From NCBI GenBank assembly GCA_958299035.1, contig CATQJL010000316.1, positions 5,172,674-5,236,673 of the forward strand: a stretch of DNA of 64,000 bases, read 5' to 3'. The DNA is from Cylicocyclus nassatus (taxonomy: Eukaryota; Nematoda; Chromadorea; Rhabditida; Strongylidae). Position numbers and translations under genes: made by a program. Of this stretch, positions 26,901 to 35,399 are shown in pieces. Below the pieces are notes generated by a model. That model saw only the letters and a program-made list of their open reading frames with translations, was not told where the DNA came from and made no database searches. Position 1 is the stretch's first letter; every line of letters begins with the position of its first letter.

Positions 26901-28721
26901 TCCAGAATATATTCATTAATAGAGGATTTGCGGCGCTGCGTAATTTGCGTGATTCGCGTGATTTCGCGAAATTCCACGGAAGTCACAGAGTTTGGGTAAA
27001 TTCGCGGAATTTTGTTTTTTGCAGAAGATTCTCCACCAATATAACAACTTGATTGATGTTTCCAGCATTCCATAACTCAAAAACCCGCTCTCTTCGAGGC
27101 AGACGGGGGATGGGGGCTAGGCGCCAGATGGCACGCGCATGTCTTTCACAATGTCTCCGTTGATAAATCGCTGACGTTTTGCCTCCACTTTGAAAAACTT
27201 ACATCAGTCCTACACTTCCCATACCTCGGGGTCAACTCCCACATGTTACCGTAACCGTCATCTAAGCCGCTTTACCCGAGAAGGGATACTTTTGTCGATT
27301 GGGTGTTCGATTAAACAATGGGGCAAGGGTGCGATATCAGGTATCGCCGCCGTTCGCGCGGCTCTTATCGGTACAGCATCGGCGTTACTGTATCGGATTA
27401 CCATTTGATCAGCTGTGTTACAATTTGAATAGGGGGGGGGGGGGGGGCAAAGTGTTAATAATTTGTCCCATTCTCCCATTCAGCCATCTACAGGGCGAGT
27501 AATCAGTATTTTATCGAAAAAAAACGCGACAAAATTTAAAAACATCCATAAAAATAACTGGTACAAACTGAGAAATATATAAGTTCAAATTTACATATTC
27601 CGGTTTCCAAAATGACTCAAAAAATTCATCCCCCCCCCCTCCCGCTCTCCCTTACTCTCTAGTTATCACGGATCCTACCCACCCTTTTTTGGTGTGTACC
27701 CCTTATCAATTATTCAACCTCCAATGTCCAGTTATGGAATCGTTGCAAAGGTCAACGTGTGAGTTTTGTTAGTTCAGCTACACTACGGATTACTGTAGCC
27801 ATACTGTACAAACAAAAAGATACAAGGTCTTCTGCCGACTGTTTATATTAGCGGAATGAGGTGCAGCAGTGGAGTGGACCAATTTAAGTAGCAGGATTGG
27901 AGGGGGAGGGGGGGGGGGGGGAGGGAATAAAAAGAATGAATGAATAATGAACGAATGAATCAATAAATGGGTCATTATGACTTAACCAGATGTATGAGTG
28001 GGAAAAATGACTGCTGGAAAGGAGATTTAAACAGGGAATGCGATGGGAACAGCTTTTATAAACACCAAAAGAAACGGAGAATTTTACTACATATTCTGTT
28101 TTCACTATTTTTTTAACCATACTTTTCGTTTTTCACCATAAACTGCACTATATTATATGTTATGGATATACCTAGCTAGGTACAAAATTTTCAAAAGTTT
28201 GAGGTGAAAAAAACGCTGGACTTTTCGCAATAGCAAAACTTTGCACGTGCAGCTCTTTCAAGGAATGTGAATTATCAAATGAAAAAATGTATGTTAAAAA
28301 TATTATGTTATAGCTAGTTTTATTATTCAGAAAACATATTTTACAGTAATCAAAATAAATTAACAATCAATTTGTAAGTTAAAAAACTCACCCTGACATT
28401 CCATGATAGCGCGAAATGCTGCCGCATATCCGGTACTTCGTAGTTATCTGTTGCGCGAGTACATTTTGGACATGGGGCGTGGTCAATCATCTGGCAATCG
28501 TCCAACAAGAGGGCGTGGCCAGCGGCTGTGGTGAAAGATGGCTGGCGCACATGCGTCGACGTAGGTGGAGTGGGAGCCGAAGCACCATCTGCTGACAGGT
28601 GCGGGTCGTCCGGGTTCAGCTGAGTTCGGTCATGAGCCGGACCCGGTTGCGATTTACATTGGGCCAGATCCGGTTTCGATTTGTGACGCCCAAGCAGCGT
28701 GTTCACGAGTTTTGAATACAT
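8835..28721 (-). CDS. PTB-SH2 adaptor protein (Shc/SH2D5-type architecture), 10 coding exons
   Basis: Coding exons, 5' to 3' on the minus strand: 28721-28392, 25556-25419, 22419-22351, 22202-22122, 17276-17175, 12084-12016, 11958-11804, 10875-10704, 9733-9513, 8943-8835. They join in frame through nine GT-AG introns into 481 codons. Residues 1-100 are Pro/Ser-rich and probably disordered. A PTB domain follows at about 101-232 (NVRYLGSFPIS, MSHSLRRV, CHVFQTDDI, VLGNAFQAAL), then a linker with VYDEKLGEW, an SH2 domain at about 304-402 (GAFVVRYSES, ISHYLI, LITHHSVMP) and a tyrosine-rich tail. PTB before SH2 is the Shc and SH2D5 order; tensin has the reverse, although the end of this SH2 looks tensin-like. 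The family docks on phosphotyrosine and NPxY sites of receptors at the membrane. The SH2 arginine (about R333) is present, but the usual Trp at the SH2 start is not. I could not choose among family orthologues, so no symbol is given. Confidence 0.88.
8994..9468. mobile_element. MITE with AAGTCTTGCACC ends, filling the last adaptor intron
   Basis: AAGTCTTGCACCAAAA at the left and TTTTTCGGTGCAATACTT at the right are inverted. The element occupies most of the 569-base intron 8944-9512. The 98-codon open frame inside it is therefore not a gene. Confidence 0.65.
9513..9733 (-). CDS. Adaptor exon 9: end of SH2 and tail
   Basis: This exon of 221 bases follows TTTCTTACAG. FPSLQMLITHHSVMP and LPVALVF are the closing helix and strand of SH2. 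A Thr/Tyr-rich tail follows. The exon ends TCTAA|GTAAGTTTT; reading through gives a stop within a few bases. Because the donor is a perfect consensus and exon 10 continues in phase, I place the true stop in exon 10. Confidence 0.9.
9734..10703 (-). other. Adaptor intron 8
   Basis: This is a 970-base, very AT-rich intron with T and A runs. No repeat boundary or exon was recognised. Confidence 0.6.
10704..10875 (-). CDS. Adaptor exon 8: SH2 core
   Basis: This exon of 172 bases lies between CCATTTTAG and GTAAGTCA. It carries the SH2 signature GAFVVRYSES, equivalent to the FLVRES motif with the phosphotyrosine-binding Arg, followed by CLALSVRV, ISHYLIIR and SGYRIK. Confidence 0.92.
10876..11803 (-). 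other. Adaptor intron 7
   Basis: This is a 928-base intron with a copy of the TCTCGCCCAGTACCGTA hairpin repeat at about 11220-11400. No gene was seen in it. Confidence 0.65.
11804..11958 (-). CDS. Adaptor exon 7: tyrosine-containing linker and start of SH2
   Basis: This exon of 155 bases, after ATTTTTCAG, is separated from exon 6 by a 57-base intron. It has a proline-rich stretch (PVPEEPLPPKEKK) and then VLVYDEKLGEWIYPIDE, with two tyrosines in acidic settings. These are possible phosphorylation sites, comparable in position to the Shc CH1 tyrosines. It ends in phase 2 with the start of SH2 (NVNYFVKLPS). Confidence 0.87.
12016..12084 (-). CDS. Adaptor exon 6: linker
   Basis: This exon of 23 codons (MSSVESPPRKDLRREEF...) has acceptor CCATTCCAG and donor GTAAGAGA. 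It is charged linker between PTB and SH2. It starts with ATG in frame, so it could serve as the start of a short SH2-only isoform, though nothing else shows that. Confidence 0.8.
13330..14420. repeat. Decayed tandem array, period about 80-90 bp
   Basis: Landmark words such as AATGGAAAACGCAAGAA recur near 13372, 13618, 13870 and, diverged, at 13782, 13954, 14200 and 14330. Between them recur TTTTGCTTGCTTGG and CCCCGCAAA. Several antisense open frames in the array are products of the repeat, not genes. It lies in adaptor intron 5. Confidence 0.6.
14819..15190. mobile_element. MITE of the AAGTCTTGCACC family
   Basis: It starts ACATAAGTCTTGCACCGAA and ends TTCGGTATAAGACTTATGT, about 370 bp. It belongs to the same family as 8994-9468. 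A lone end (TTTTCGGTGCAAGACTTATG) lies at 16321-16340. Confidence 0.65.
16742..17045. repeat. Pair of 65-bp direct repeats
   Basis: TTGCCGTTTTGGCGGGAAAA with flanking AAGCGCTAGTnTAAACG occurs at 16742-16805 and 16980-17045. CTGGAGTTAG(T/C) is also repeated between them. Confidence 0.7.
17175..17276 (-). CDS. Adaptor exon 5: PTB C-terminal helix
   Basis: This exon of 34 codons sits between TTTTTTTCAG and GTGAGTTCC. VEEIESVLGNAFQAAL is the amphipathic C-terminal PTB helix (xxIGxAFxxxF pattern). A Thr/Pro-rich linker follows. The intron before it is about 4.8 kb and the one after it about 5.1 kb. Confidence 0.88.
17277..22121 (-). other. Adaptor intron 4
   Basis: This is a 4.8-kb intron with related repeat copies at about 19560-19740 and 21620-21790 (shared words CCTACCGTATA and ACGGTA) and CTACAGTAAGCTACAGTA words near 21880 and 22050. 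A C run lies at 20273-20283 and a CT-rich tract at about 20110-20290. A minus-strand frame at 18791-19063 is Cys-rich with a hydrophobic start, but it opens with GTG and has no supporting splice sites. Confidence 0.6.
19560..19740. repeat. TACGGTA-rich dispersed repeat
   Basis: AAAACAATCGTATCCTACCG and following TACCGTATCTCAATG...ACGGTA match 21690-21790 (AAAACAATCACATCCTACCG). Both lie in adaptor intron 4. Confidence 0.5.
22122..22202 (-). CDS. Adaptor exon 4: PTB strands before the C-terminal helix
   Basis: This exon of 27 codons runs from VAYTAMEA to TDDIHQ, between TTTCCTAG and GTAAAC. CHVFQTDD is the typical PTB strand (CHxF) before the C-terminal helix. It is in a different frame from the longer open frame over the same bases, so it is easy to miss. 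Confidence 0.88.
22351..22419 (-). CDS. Adaptor exon 3: PTB strand
   Basis: This exon of 23 codons, from NVLVMSH to LRQ, sits between GTTTCAG and GTAATTT. MSHSLRRV matches the PTB segment that carries the conserved H-x-(I/L)-x-x-(I/V) pattern. Both phases are 0. Confidence 0.88.
22420..25418 (-). other. Adaptor intron 2
   Basis: It holds the MITE at 24919-25153, a C-rich tract at about 23777-23803, and AT-rich sequence. Two similar AT-rich segments begin near 22620 and 22890 (both contain a form of TTATTTATnTTATGA...GTCTCGGA), which suggests an old duplication. No exon was recognised. Confidence 0.65.
24919..25153. mobile_element. MITE with GGGCCGGGCATACTTC ends
   Basis: GGGCCGGGCATACTTC at the left is mirrored by GAAGTATGCCCGGCCC at the right. 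Inner arms read AGTCGCGACGCGATTTGGC and related sequence. It is about 235 bp, in adaptor intron 2. A second copy lies at 59935-60169. Confidence 0.75.
25419..25556 (-). CDS. Adaptor exon 2: PTB core
   Basis: This exon of 46 codons begins after TTATTTCAG and ends before GTGAGTAT, with phase 0 at both ends. It encodes YLGSFPIS, a helix (PEHVSSRLENF) and two strands (VTLSVSLLGVRVHN). This is the usual PTB pattern of YLG, a short helix, then VxLxVSxxGVxV. Confidence 0.9.
27203..27244 (-). CDS. Possible alternative first exon of the adaptor gene
   Basis: Inside intron 1, an ATG opens 14 codons (MWELTPRYGKCRTD) that end exactly at a strong GTAAGTTTTT donor in phase 0. This is the phase needed to join exon 2 at YLGSFP. 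The sequence just upstream (27245-27400) is more GC-rich than its surroundings and could hold a promoter. The product would lack the N-terminal 110 residues, including the first PTB strand. The call rests on splice-site and phase match only. Confidence 0.35.
27432..27447. repeat. Poly-G run (16 G), one of more than 20 G or C runs
   Basis: Other long runs lie at 5058-5070 (C), 8820-8831 (G), 12979-12989 (C), 20273-20283 (C), 23793-23803 (C), about 27908-27921 (G) and near 35690, 37210, 38130, 39270, 40225, 40335, 41287, 44078, 45522, 45643, 54598 and 62531. Most are not inside exons. Confidence 0.85.
28392..28721 (-). CDS. Adaptor exon 1: N-terminal region and first PTB strand
   Basis: This exon gives 110 codons from ATG (MYSKLVNTLLGRH) to SWNVR, then a GTGAGT donor at 28391. 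The start is fixed by a strong 3' splice site two bases upstream of the ATG. Residues 15-80 are rich in Pro, Ser, Thr and His, and a CPKC pair follows at about 85. The last residues (FALSWNVR) are the first strand of the PTB domain, completed by YLGSFP in exon 2. Confidence 0.85.
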
Positions 28722-28736
28722 TTCTGAAAAAAATCG
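28722..28736 (-). promoter_or_regulatory. Probable spliced-leader acceptor of the adaptor gene
   Basis: On the minus strand the sequence GATTTTTTTCAG stands two bases before the ATG. A strong 3' splice site this close to a start codon, with no coding exon found upstream, is typical of spliced-leader trans-splicing in nematodes. A non-coding 5' exon spliced in cis is the alternative. Confidence 0.55.
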
Positions 28737-28739
28737 GTT

Positions 28740-31350
28740 TATGATTTATTCCTTTGGAAAGGATAGAATACGAAGAGAAACAAGGCGAAGAGGAATTACA
28801 GGGTGAAGGTAGGAGCCCATTTACAATGTTACAGTGAAATTAAATTATCAGGCAACTGTAACATGAAAAGTAGAATAAAACATCTAAAAAAAGGTCCGTG
28901 ACCCTATTTTCATAAAATATGAGGAAAATTCATGCAAAAATGATAGATTAGCCAGGATAACAAAAATCGTCATCGTTTTAACGGACCTGAGTCAGAAATT
29001 TTCCTCTTTATTTATATGTACAACATTTCTTCATCCTATCGCACAATAGAGCTCAATTTATCTACAGTCTGTAGATGATTTCGACCACTTCAACATTTTT
29101 GGTTGCTCTCATAATTTACTATATTTCTTTTTATTGATCTATGTCGTGTTATTGCATACTTATTTATATTAAAAAATCAACCATTCATGTGTTCCACTAA
29201 GAAATCTGAGACAGAGCGGAATTCATACCCGTTTAGGAGAAAAACACCTAATTTTTTGCGCAAAAAAAGGCCAGGAAAAGCCTGTAGATAGATCTGAAAA
29301 GCCTCAGTTTGTGCACGACTGAAAAGAGCTGCAAAAGCGAGTGCCTGGGCTGGCAATGTGCCAATATCGTGAACTCTGATTTATTGCACAACACATTTGA
29401 CACTTGTGCTGTGTGTGATGGCAAATGCGGCTGTTGTCTGCTGGTTGCACGCAATTTTGCACTTGATGTCAATGGTGTGAGAAATTTCCCGCAGAATATC
29501 GTCCCTGCTATGCTAGTGAATTTAAAAAATTCTTCTATCTATATATCATTATTTGCCATAGGCAATATTGTTCATGTGGCTTCTTACCATAACCGCAAAA
29601 ATGTTCAGCTTTTGTTAAGTTTATGCATATAAAATAAAAGAATAAACGAAGATTGGTATCACAAGACACCGCATAAAATAAATTCCTGTTGTACTCAAAG
29701 AGGTATTTGAGCGGAAATTATCGAACAAGAATTATACGCTTTTGTTTCAAATAAGATGGTACACAACATAAAATCGATTTATTGATTTTTGAGGGACCAA
29801 GAAGCTTTCGATAGCTGCAAAAATTTTATCACATCTTTCATTTTGCTGTATAAGACATACATTTACTCTCATTCACAATCATGGACATTCTATTTTTACC
29901 CTATTTACTAGTTTTTCGATCAATATGAATAAATAAGAACTTGCTTGGAGTATAGACAAAAAATTACCAGCAGCCCGCATACTCTTTTAAGAATCAATAA
30001 ATCGATTTTCTACCGTATCCAGCTAGTTCAAAAGCGATACTATACACTTCTTTAAGTCTCTCTCACGCAATCGCAATCACATGTAGCTATCGTCGCTTAC
30101 GCATTACGAGTCTTTAGAGCATATTTGACCGCTGGCTTAACGAAGTGGACGTTGAAACGAGGCCGATGTTGACTTTGTTCACGTAAACTGCTCGAGCCGT
30201 GTGAGGACATGCGTGTACTTACGTACTTCGCGTTGCGTAACGGCTTGCGATTGAGAAGCGGTGTAAATGTAGCAGTAGTTAGGTAATAATCTGGTGTAGA
30301 TAAGGGAATGAGTGCGGAGAAAATTGTCGGGATACGATAGAGATTTTTTTGAATTTTTCGATGGGTGAAGCTTTTTTTAGAGTCCATATTTACTTTTTGC
30401 TTTTGTCAGAACAAAATGGGCTAAAGTATAATATAAGTAGAATCACGAGAGAAAAGTATTGCGCTGGAAATATAGTTTTTATATTTCCGACTTCCAGTTT
30501 AAATTAAAAGTAAACAGCTTAAAAAGAAGTTTTCCTTCTTTTTTCAAAATCTTATCCATTCTACTTTCTATTCTATTTTACAGTATTTTTGAGATTTTAT
30601 TTCGCTAATGCTCAAAGAGAAAATGAATAGAAAAATTAGCACTCAAACAGCAAATTATTATGTTCGAACGTCAGAAAATAAAATAAAAACTTTTCCACAA
30701 AATCATGAATTGTTTGCTGAATGTTTTTGTCTTTTTTGCATACTCATTGTCAGCGATCGAAGAATTTACAAGATCCTATGATTACTAATGTTGAAAATAG
30801 AAGATCAAAAGAAACTGTTGAAGGACAAAGAAAATCAAAGAAAACTTTCTCCTTTCTCCTTCCCTTCAAATTATCATCAAATTCCATCTAATCTTAACAT
30901 TGGACAGATGTAATAACTATAAATCTTCGATCAAATGCGCGATCTAGGGTTTTTCCATATAAAAAGTTGTCTAACTGACGCAATTAACACCTGACTAACG
31001 ACCATGGCGGTGTCTTGTGAAGTAGTCTTTATGTCTCGACTATTTTACAGCTTTAGTACCCATCCAAAGGGCAGTAATGGAAGTGGTTATTTATTAGAAA
31101 GCTTTAGCGACACGTAGCCCTCAGTAACGCAGCAAAAGTCGGTGCAGATGGCGGTGAGGGCAGAAGCAAGGGGTTTACGAGGTGCGAAGTCGTTAAAGCA
31201 CATGTACACTTGATATGAGACACATGGTCAACAGCGATATGTAAAGAAACTTGAATTCTTACAACCTATTCAAACAGAAGAAAATCCACTTTGCTTAAGA
31301 GAAGAAGTGCGAGGATTCCGAGTTATGGAGTTCAAGAAGAGATACGAGAA
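28740..31350. other. Intergenic, upstream of the adaptor gene
   Basis: AT-rich. A minus-strand frame at 30387-30223 ends at a good GTAAGTAC donor but does not join adaptor exon 1 in phase, so if transcribed it would be a non-coding or separate exon. No other gene was seen. Confidence 0.4.
29309..29632 (+). CDS. Doubtful Cys-rich ORF
   Basis: The frame shows nine Cys in the first 45 residues (CTTEKSCKSEC, CAVCDGKCGCC). It lies upstream of the adaptor gene on the opposite strand. There is no ATG at the frame start and no clear signal peptide or splice site, so chance is likely. Confidence 0.13.
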   Translation: MCTTEKSCKSECLGWQCANIVNSDLLHNTFDTCAVCDGKCGCCLLVARNFALDVNGVRNFPQNIVPAMLVNLKNSSIYISLFAIGNIVHVASYHNRKNVQLLLSLCI

Positions 31351-31359
31351 ACTTAGGAA

Positions 31360-32620
31360 ATTTTATCAAGGACCTGTCGGTACTTCCGCGGCAGAATCTT
31401 CCAACTTCCGCAAAGTTTCAAAATTGAGGAAATAGTTACCTTTGGACACCAAATATTTTTTCAAGTCTCTCTATCAAAAGCGAGGTAAAAGGACAAGGAT
31501 TTTGGGAATAATTCACAGCAAGTCGGGATACTCGAACGGAAATCCCGCGGCGGAATCTCCAAACTTTCAAAAGGCTTCAAACATCATGGAAGCAAGCCAA
31601 ACTTGTCTATAAGAAGATTTGCGAAGCCTCTTTTGCAGAGAAGTAAGAGAAATGAGGATAAGTATTAGAAATTTAACGAGATCCTGCAAACGTTGATCGG
31701 AACTTCCGCGGCGTGATCTCCAAACTTCCGCAGAGCTACAAACACTTCGGAAACATATAACAGCACTTTCCCAAGGTAGTAGGAAAACGTGAAAATAAGA
31801 CAATCCTAGAAATCCAGTGGTTCATCCTAACTGACTGATAGGAACTTGCGGGGGATCTCTGTTCCGCAGGGCTTCATACAAACGATCGAACTTTTTTATA
31901 AAGAGCTCTGAAGTGTTCACATTGCAAAGAAGAAGGAAGTGACGTGAAGTTCAAGAAACTATTGACAATCACAAGTCAACAGAACGGAGCTTCTGCGACG
32001 ATATCTGTTAAAGTTCCGCAGGGGGAAATTCTAGACTTGCGAGTGTTAAAAGGGTAATTTCACGAAAGCATAAAGCTATGCAAAGCTCAAAACAGAAAAC
32101 TTGAATCTCGCACAGCTATTTAGAAGTTACTGCATATATAAAAATAAATTCTTGTTACCAAAGCACTCCCACAATTCAGCATCAAAGAAAAGCAAGGAAC
32201 AAGGATAGTCCGCACTATATTTTGTCGGCAAAGCAAGAAAGCTTACTTGAAAGCGGCACGATTGCCATCAGTCCACTCTGAAGAGCTTAAGTCCGACTTA
32301 GCTTGTAAAAGAAAACAGGAACTTTACTAAGATGATTAGTATGTATTAGCTTGTCCAAAGCCTGATTCATACAGCGAAAAAAGTGGTCCCAATCTAATCT
32401 CTCCGATGCAAGCTCAGTAGCCGGATGCCGAATGTGTTGGTCATCGTTTGGACAGACAGCGAAAGTAAAGGAAATAGCAGAGATTTGAAGTGATTGGTTT
32501 TTTCAAACCCTTCAGTTTTAGACTTCAACGAAATCGAAAATCCGTGAAATCTTGAAAAAGACTGTTCGGAACTTCCGCGGCGACGTTCAAGTTTCCGCAA
32601 GGCTCCAAATATTCTGAAAT
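31360..32620. repeat. Decayed tandem array with CGGAACTTCCGCGGCG words, period about 150 bp
   Basis: A GGAACTTCCGCGGCG...AAACTTCCGCA pair recurs near 31381, 31540, 31698, 31845, 31986 and 32568, each followed by CTnCAAACAnnnnGGAA. The words themselves are near-palindromes (CGGAA...TTCCG). The elements at 42533 and 46616 share the TTCCGCGG vocabulary. Confidence 0.65.
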
Positions 32621-33272
32621 CCTGCGAGTATCAAACGATTACAATAAAGTCGTACTTTTGTTGTTATTTTGGACTCTCTACTGCTTTTCAGTCTGATATT
32701 TACTGTGGCCAATTTTACGCTAAAATCAACATCCGAATTAGCCCTTAATTGTCATTAATAAAAACAAATTGCTCCAAGTGATTGCCCCATCCACATTCCA
32801 ATTCTGTATTGGTGCTTAAGAAACACTCAGAAGTGTCTGTGTAAATAGAGTCTCGAGAGAAAGTCTGAAAAAGGGCAAATCCTGAATAATAAGGGGAAAG
32901 TAGGAAGAACGCGCACAAGAGGAGTTTGAGTCAAAAAGATATCCGTCTACTTGAAAGCTGACAGGTGATGATTTCGAAATTTCAAGAAAAATTTAATTTT
33001 GCAGCGGCTGATCCGCTGAAAAAGGCAGACTATAGCTAAGAAATGAATAACTGAGATGATTCACAGCCAAGAAAATTCACAAACAAAAAGTGCTTCTTAT
33101 TTACAGCGCTGCAATTAGGAACGTTTTGCGCAGCTGCTCATTTCCAGATGGCTGGTGTTTTCGTCGTTCTGCTTCATCCATAATCTTTTTCTTTTAGCTT
33201 TCCACTTTCATAGAATGGTCGCTTGGCTGTGGGCTAATATAGAGGCAATGTATAAACATATATGCATAGTAG

Positions 33273-33611
33273 TGGTGATCCCAAAGTTTCCGCCCAGGGG
33301 GGGGGAATTTTTTTTAAATGAAGGTGCGTAATCAAAGCCATGCGCCCCGAAAATTTTTTTTGGATGCTTCTGAAAATTTTTGCGGGCCCATAACACCTGA
33401 AATATATGAAAAGAGGACAGGGCGACAGCCACGCCCCGAAAGAATTTTTTTACAAAGCTAATTTGAACTTAAAAAATTTCAAGAATTCTATTGAGATTTA
33501 TAAGAATAAACAATCACTTGCACGTTTTTGTAACCCATGTGAGTAAATTTTAAAAACTGGCGACCCATTTTTGTGGGAGGCCCCCCCCCCTCCCGCGGAC
33601 CGCCACCACTG
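33273..33611. repeat. Dispersed repeat, copy 1 (CAGTGGTGGTC type)
   Basis: It starts GTAGTGGTGATCCCAAAGTT, ends GGACCGCCACCACTG, and carries G and C runs near its two ends, with GGGCGACAGCCACGCCCCGAA inside. Related stretches lie at 38211-38815 (two partial copies) and 54070-54330. Confidence 0.6.
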
Positions 33612-34659
33612 TGTTGAATGTAATATTTCCCTCACTCATCATATTATGATATAGTAATCAAATCGAAATCATGAATTATTTCTGTATTTTCCAAGACTAC
33701 TAACATAAGTAAAGAATCAGAAACAAAATGCACACGTGGGATTTTTCCGTTTACAGTACATACTACAAGATAGAAACGATATTGCTTATAGAAAATAAAT
33801 TGGCGCGTTATGTTCTAATTCAGGGTCTTGTAAGGCTTCGGAAAAAGAGTTTAGCAGCGGACAGATGCTGTCAAAGATGAATAAAACTCTTATGGAAAGT
33901 CTATAAACTTCATTTTCATTCAACTGGCGAGTAATAAGCCACAAATGGCACAAAAAAAGTTCTAAAAATTGTGTTATGAAATCGTTACCATCGGGTGACT
34001 GATATATCGACACAAATTTACATATACAATGGGGCGGAGGTGGGGGGAGGGGGGAATTGCTAATCTGTTGTTAAATTACGGCATTAAAAGGTGTATTTGG
34101 AACTACACATGTTTCAAAACTATGAACTAATGATTCATTTTTAGTTTCCGGTGTCAAAGAAGACTTCTATTCAGCAGAATGGCACGTTTGCAGCATTGGA
34201 TTGAGCTCAAGCTTGGTAGATCGAGGCAAATACGCTAGAATTTTCCCATACTTTGAGGAATAATATATTTACAGAACAAACAAAGTTGTACGCGAGTAAG
34301 AGTTGTCAAACGAAAGAAATGTATATGCATATGACCCAACGACACACATTGTGAACCGGCTCTGGAGAAAAACACTTTTGTAGGGGGAGAAATTCTCGAT
34401 CGGAAACGAGAAGTGCCCATAACCAGCCGTAACTGCCATGAAAGTGCAAAACACTCAACCCGACTCTGCATTAGTGAGATTTCTAAGGTTGCGAGAGAGC
34501 AAAACGTTTTGCACCAAGGGTTTAGCGCATTTCTAGGACTGATGAAAGTGAGTTTCTCGAAAGTACGAGTTTGCCTTGGACCCACTCACGAGTAGCGATT
34601 CAGAGGCAGTCAGATTAGCGACTCAGAGGCAGTTATAGGCAAACTGAGTTCCCTTGGTG

Positions 34660-35170
34660 GGGTATCTGATTGGAAGAATTTGAATGAGCTGTTATCCAAT
34701 TTGCAGCTCATATGACTAATTCGTGGCCAAGAAATTCTTATTTAAACTCTCGCCCAGCACCGTACTCTTCCCGAGCTCCGCGCCAAGGACGGTAGTACTG
34801 TGCGACAGCGGCAAACTGGTTCCTTAATTGATGGCTGATTTGGATGCCTCAACTAAGTTGTTAAGTAATTTGTAGCTGATATGATTCATTCAACCCCTGA
34901 AACTCGGCCCCAAACTTCGCCCAGTGCCGTCCGCATCGCGAGCGGAGCTCTGAGGTACGGTAATGGGCAAGAGGGTACAATGAACTTCTTACGTCGTAAC
35001 TGTTTGGAAAGCCTTAATTAGGCTGTCCCCTAAATTTCAGCTGATATGATTCTTTGGCGTCAAGAAACTAGGCCTCAAACTCTCGCCCAATACCGTACTC
35101 TTCGCGGGCGGACCATCAGAGTACGGTATTACTGGGCGAGAGTTCAGAAGTGAGTTTCCCAGTTACTAAA
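34660..35170. repeat. Three tandem units of a hairpin-bearing repeat, about 165 bp each
   Basis: Each unit has GCAGCTnATATGAnTnATTC and then ACTCTCGCCCAGTACCGTAC-type sequence with its reverse complement 20-30 bases on. The third unit (35083-35150) has the cleanest hairpin. Single relatives lie at 11220-11400, 38820-38940 and 43075-43150. Confidence 0.65.
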
Positions 35171-35399
35171 AAAAATTACTGAGCTGCGGTTTGGATGATG
35201 ACTTAATGATGACCTCCCAATCAGGTTTTACAAAAGAATTAAGGTACTCTAATTTGCCTAAACACATCCCTACATGGTAAAAATTCTGAAGAGGAGTTCT
35301 TGGATAGGATGTGTAAGCTGTTATGCGGCGAGAATAAAACCAGATTTTCACAGAAGGAAGAATCTATGAGATTTTATAGAGCGATATGAGAGATCGACG

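Larger units (their letters stand above)
25557..28391 (-). other. Adaptor intron 1
   Basis: It contains the possible alternative first exon at 27203-27244, a poly-G run at 27432-27447, a poly-C run at 27630-27639, a poly-G run at about 27908-27921, and GAAT/ATGA simple repeats at about 25950-26035 and 27935-27970. A decayed, locally GC-rich stretch lies at 26540-27010. No further exon was recognised. Confidence 0.7.

Noticed and set aside
26627..27073. 148-codon minus-strand ORF in adaptor intron 1
   Set aside because: It contains a simple CGCGAATnACGCAAATT-like run and low-complexity stretches. No splice sites match and there is no family likeness.
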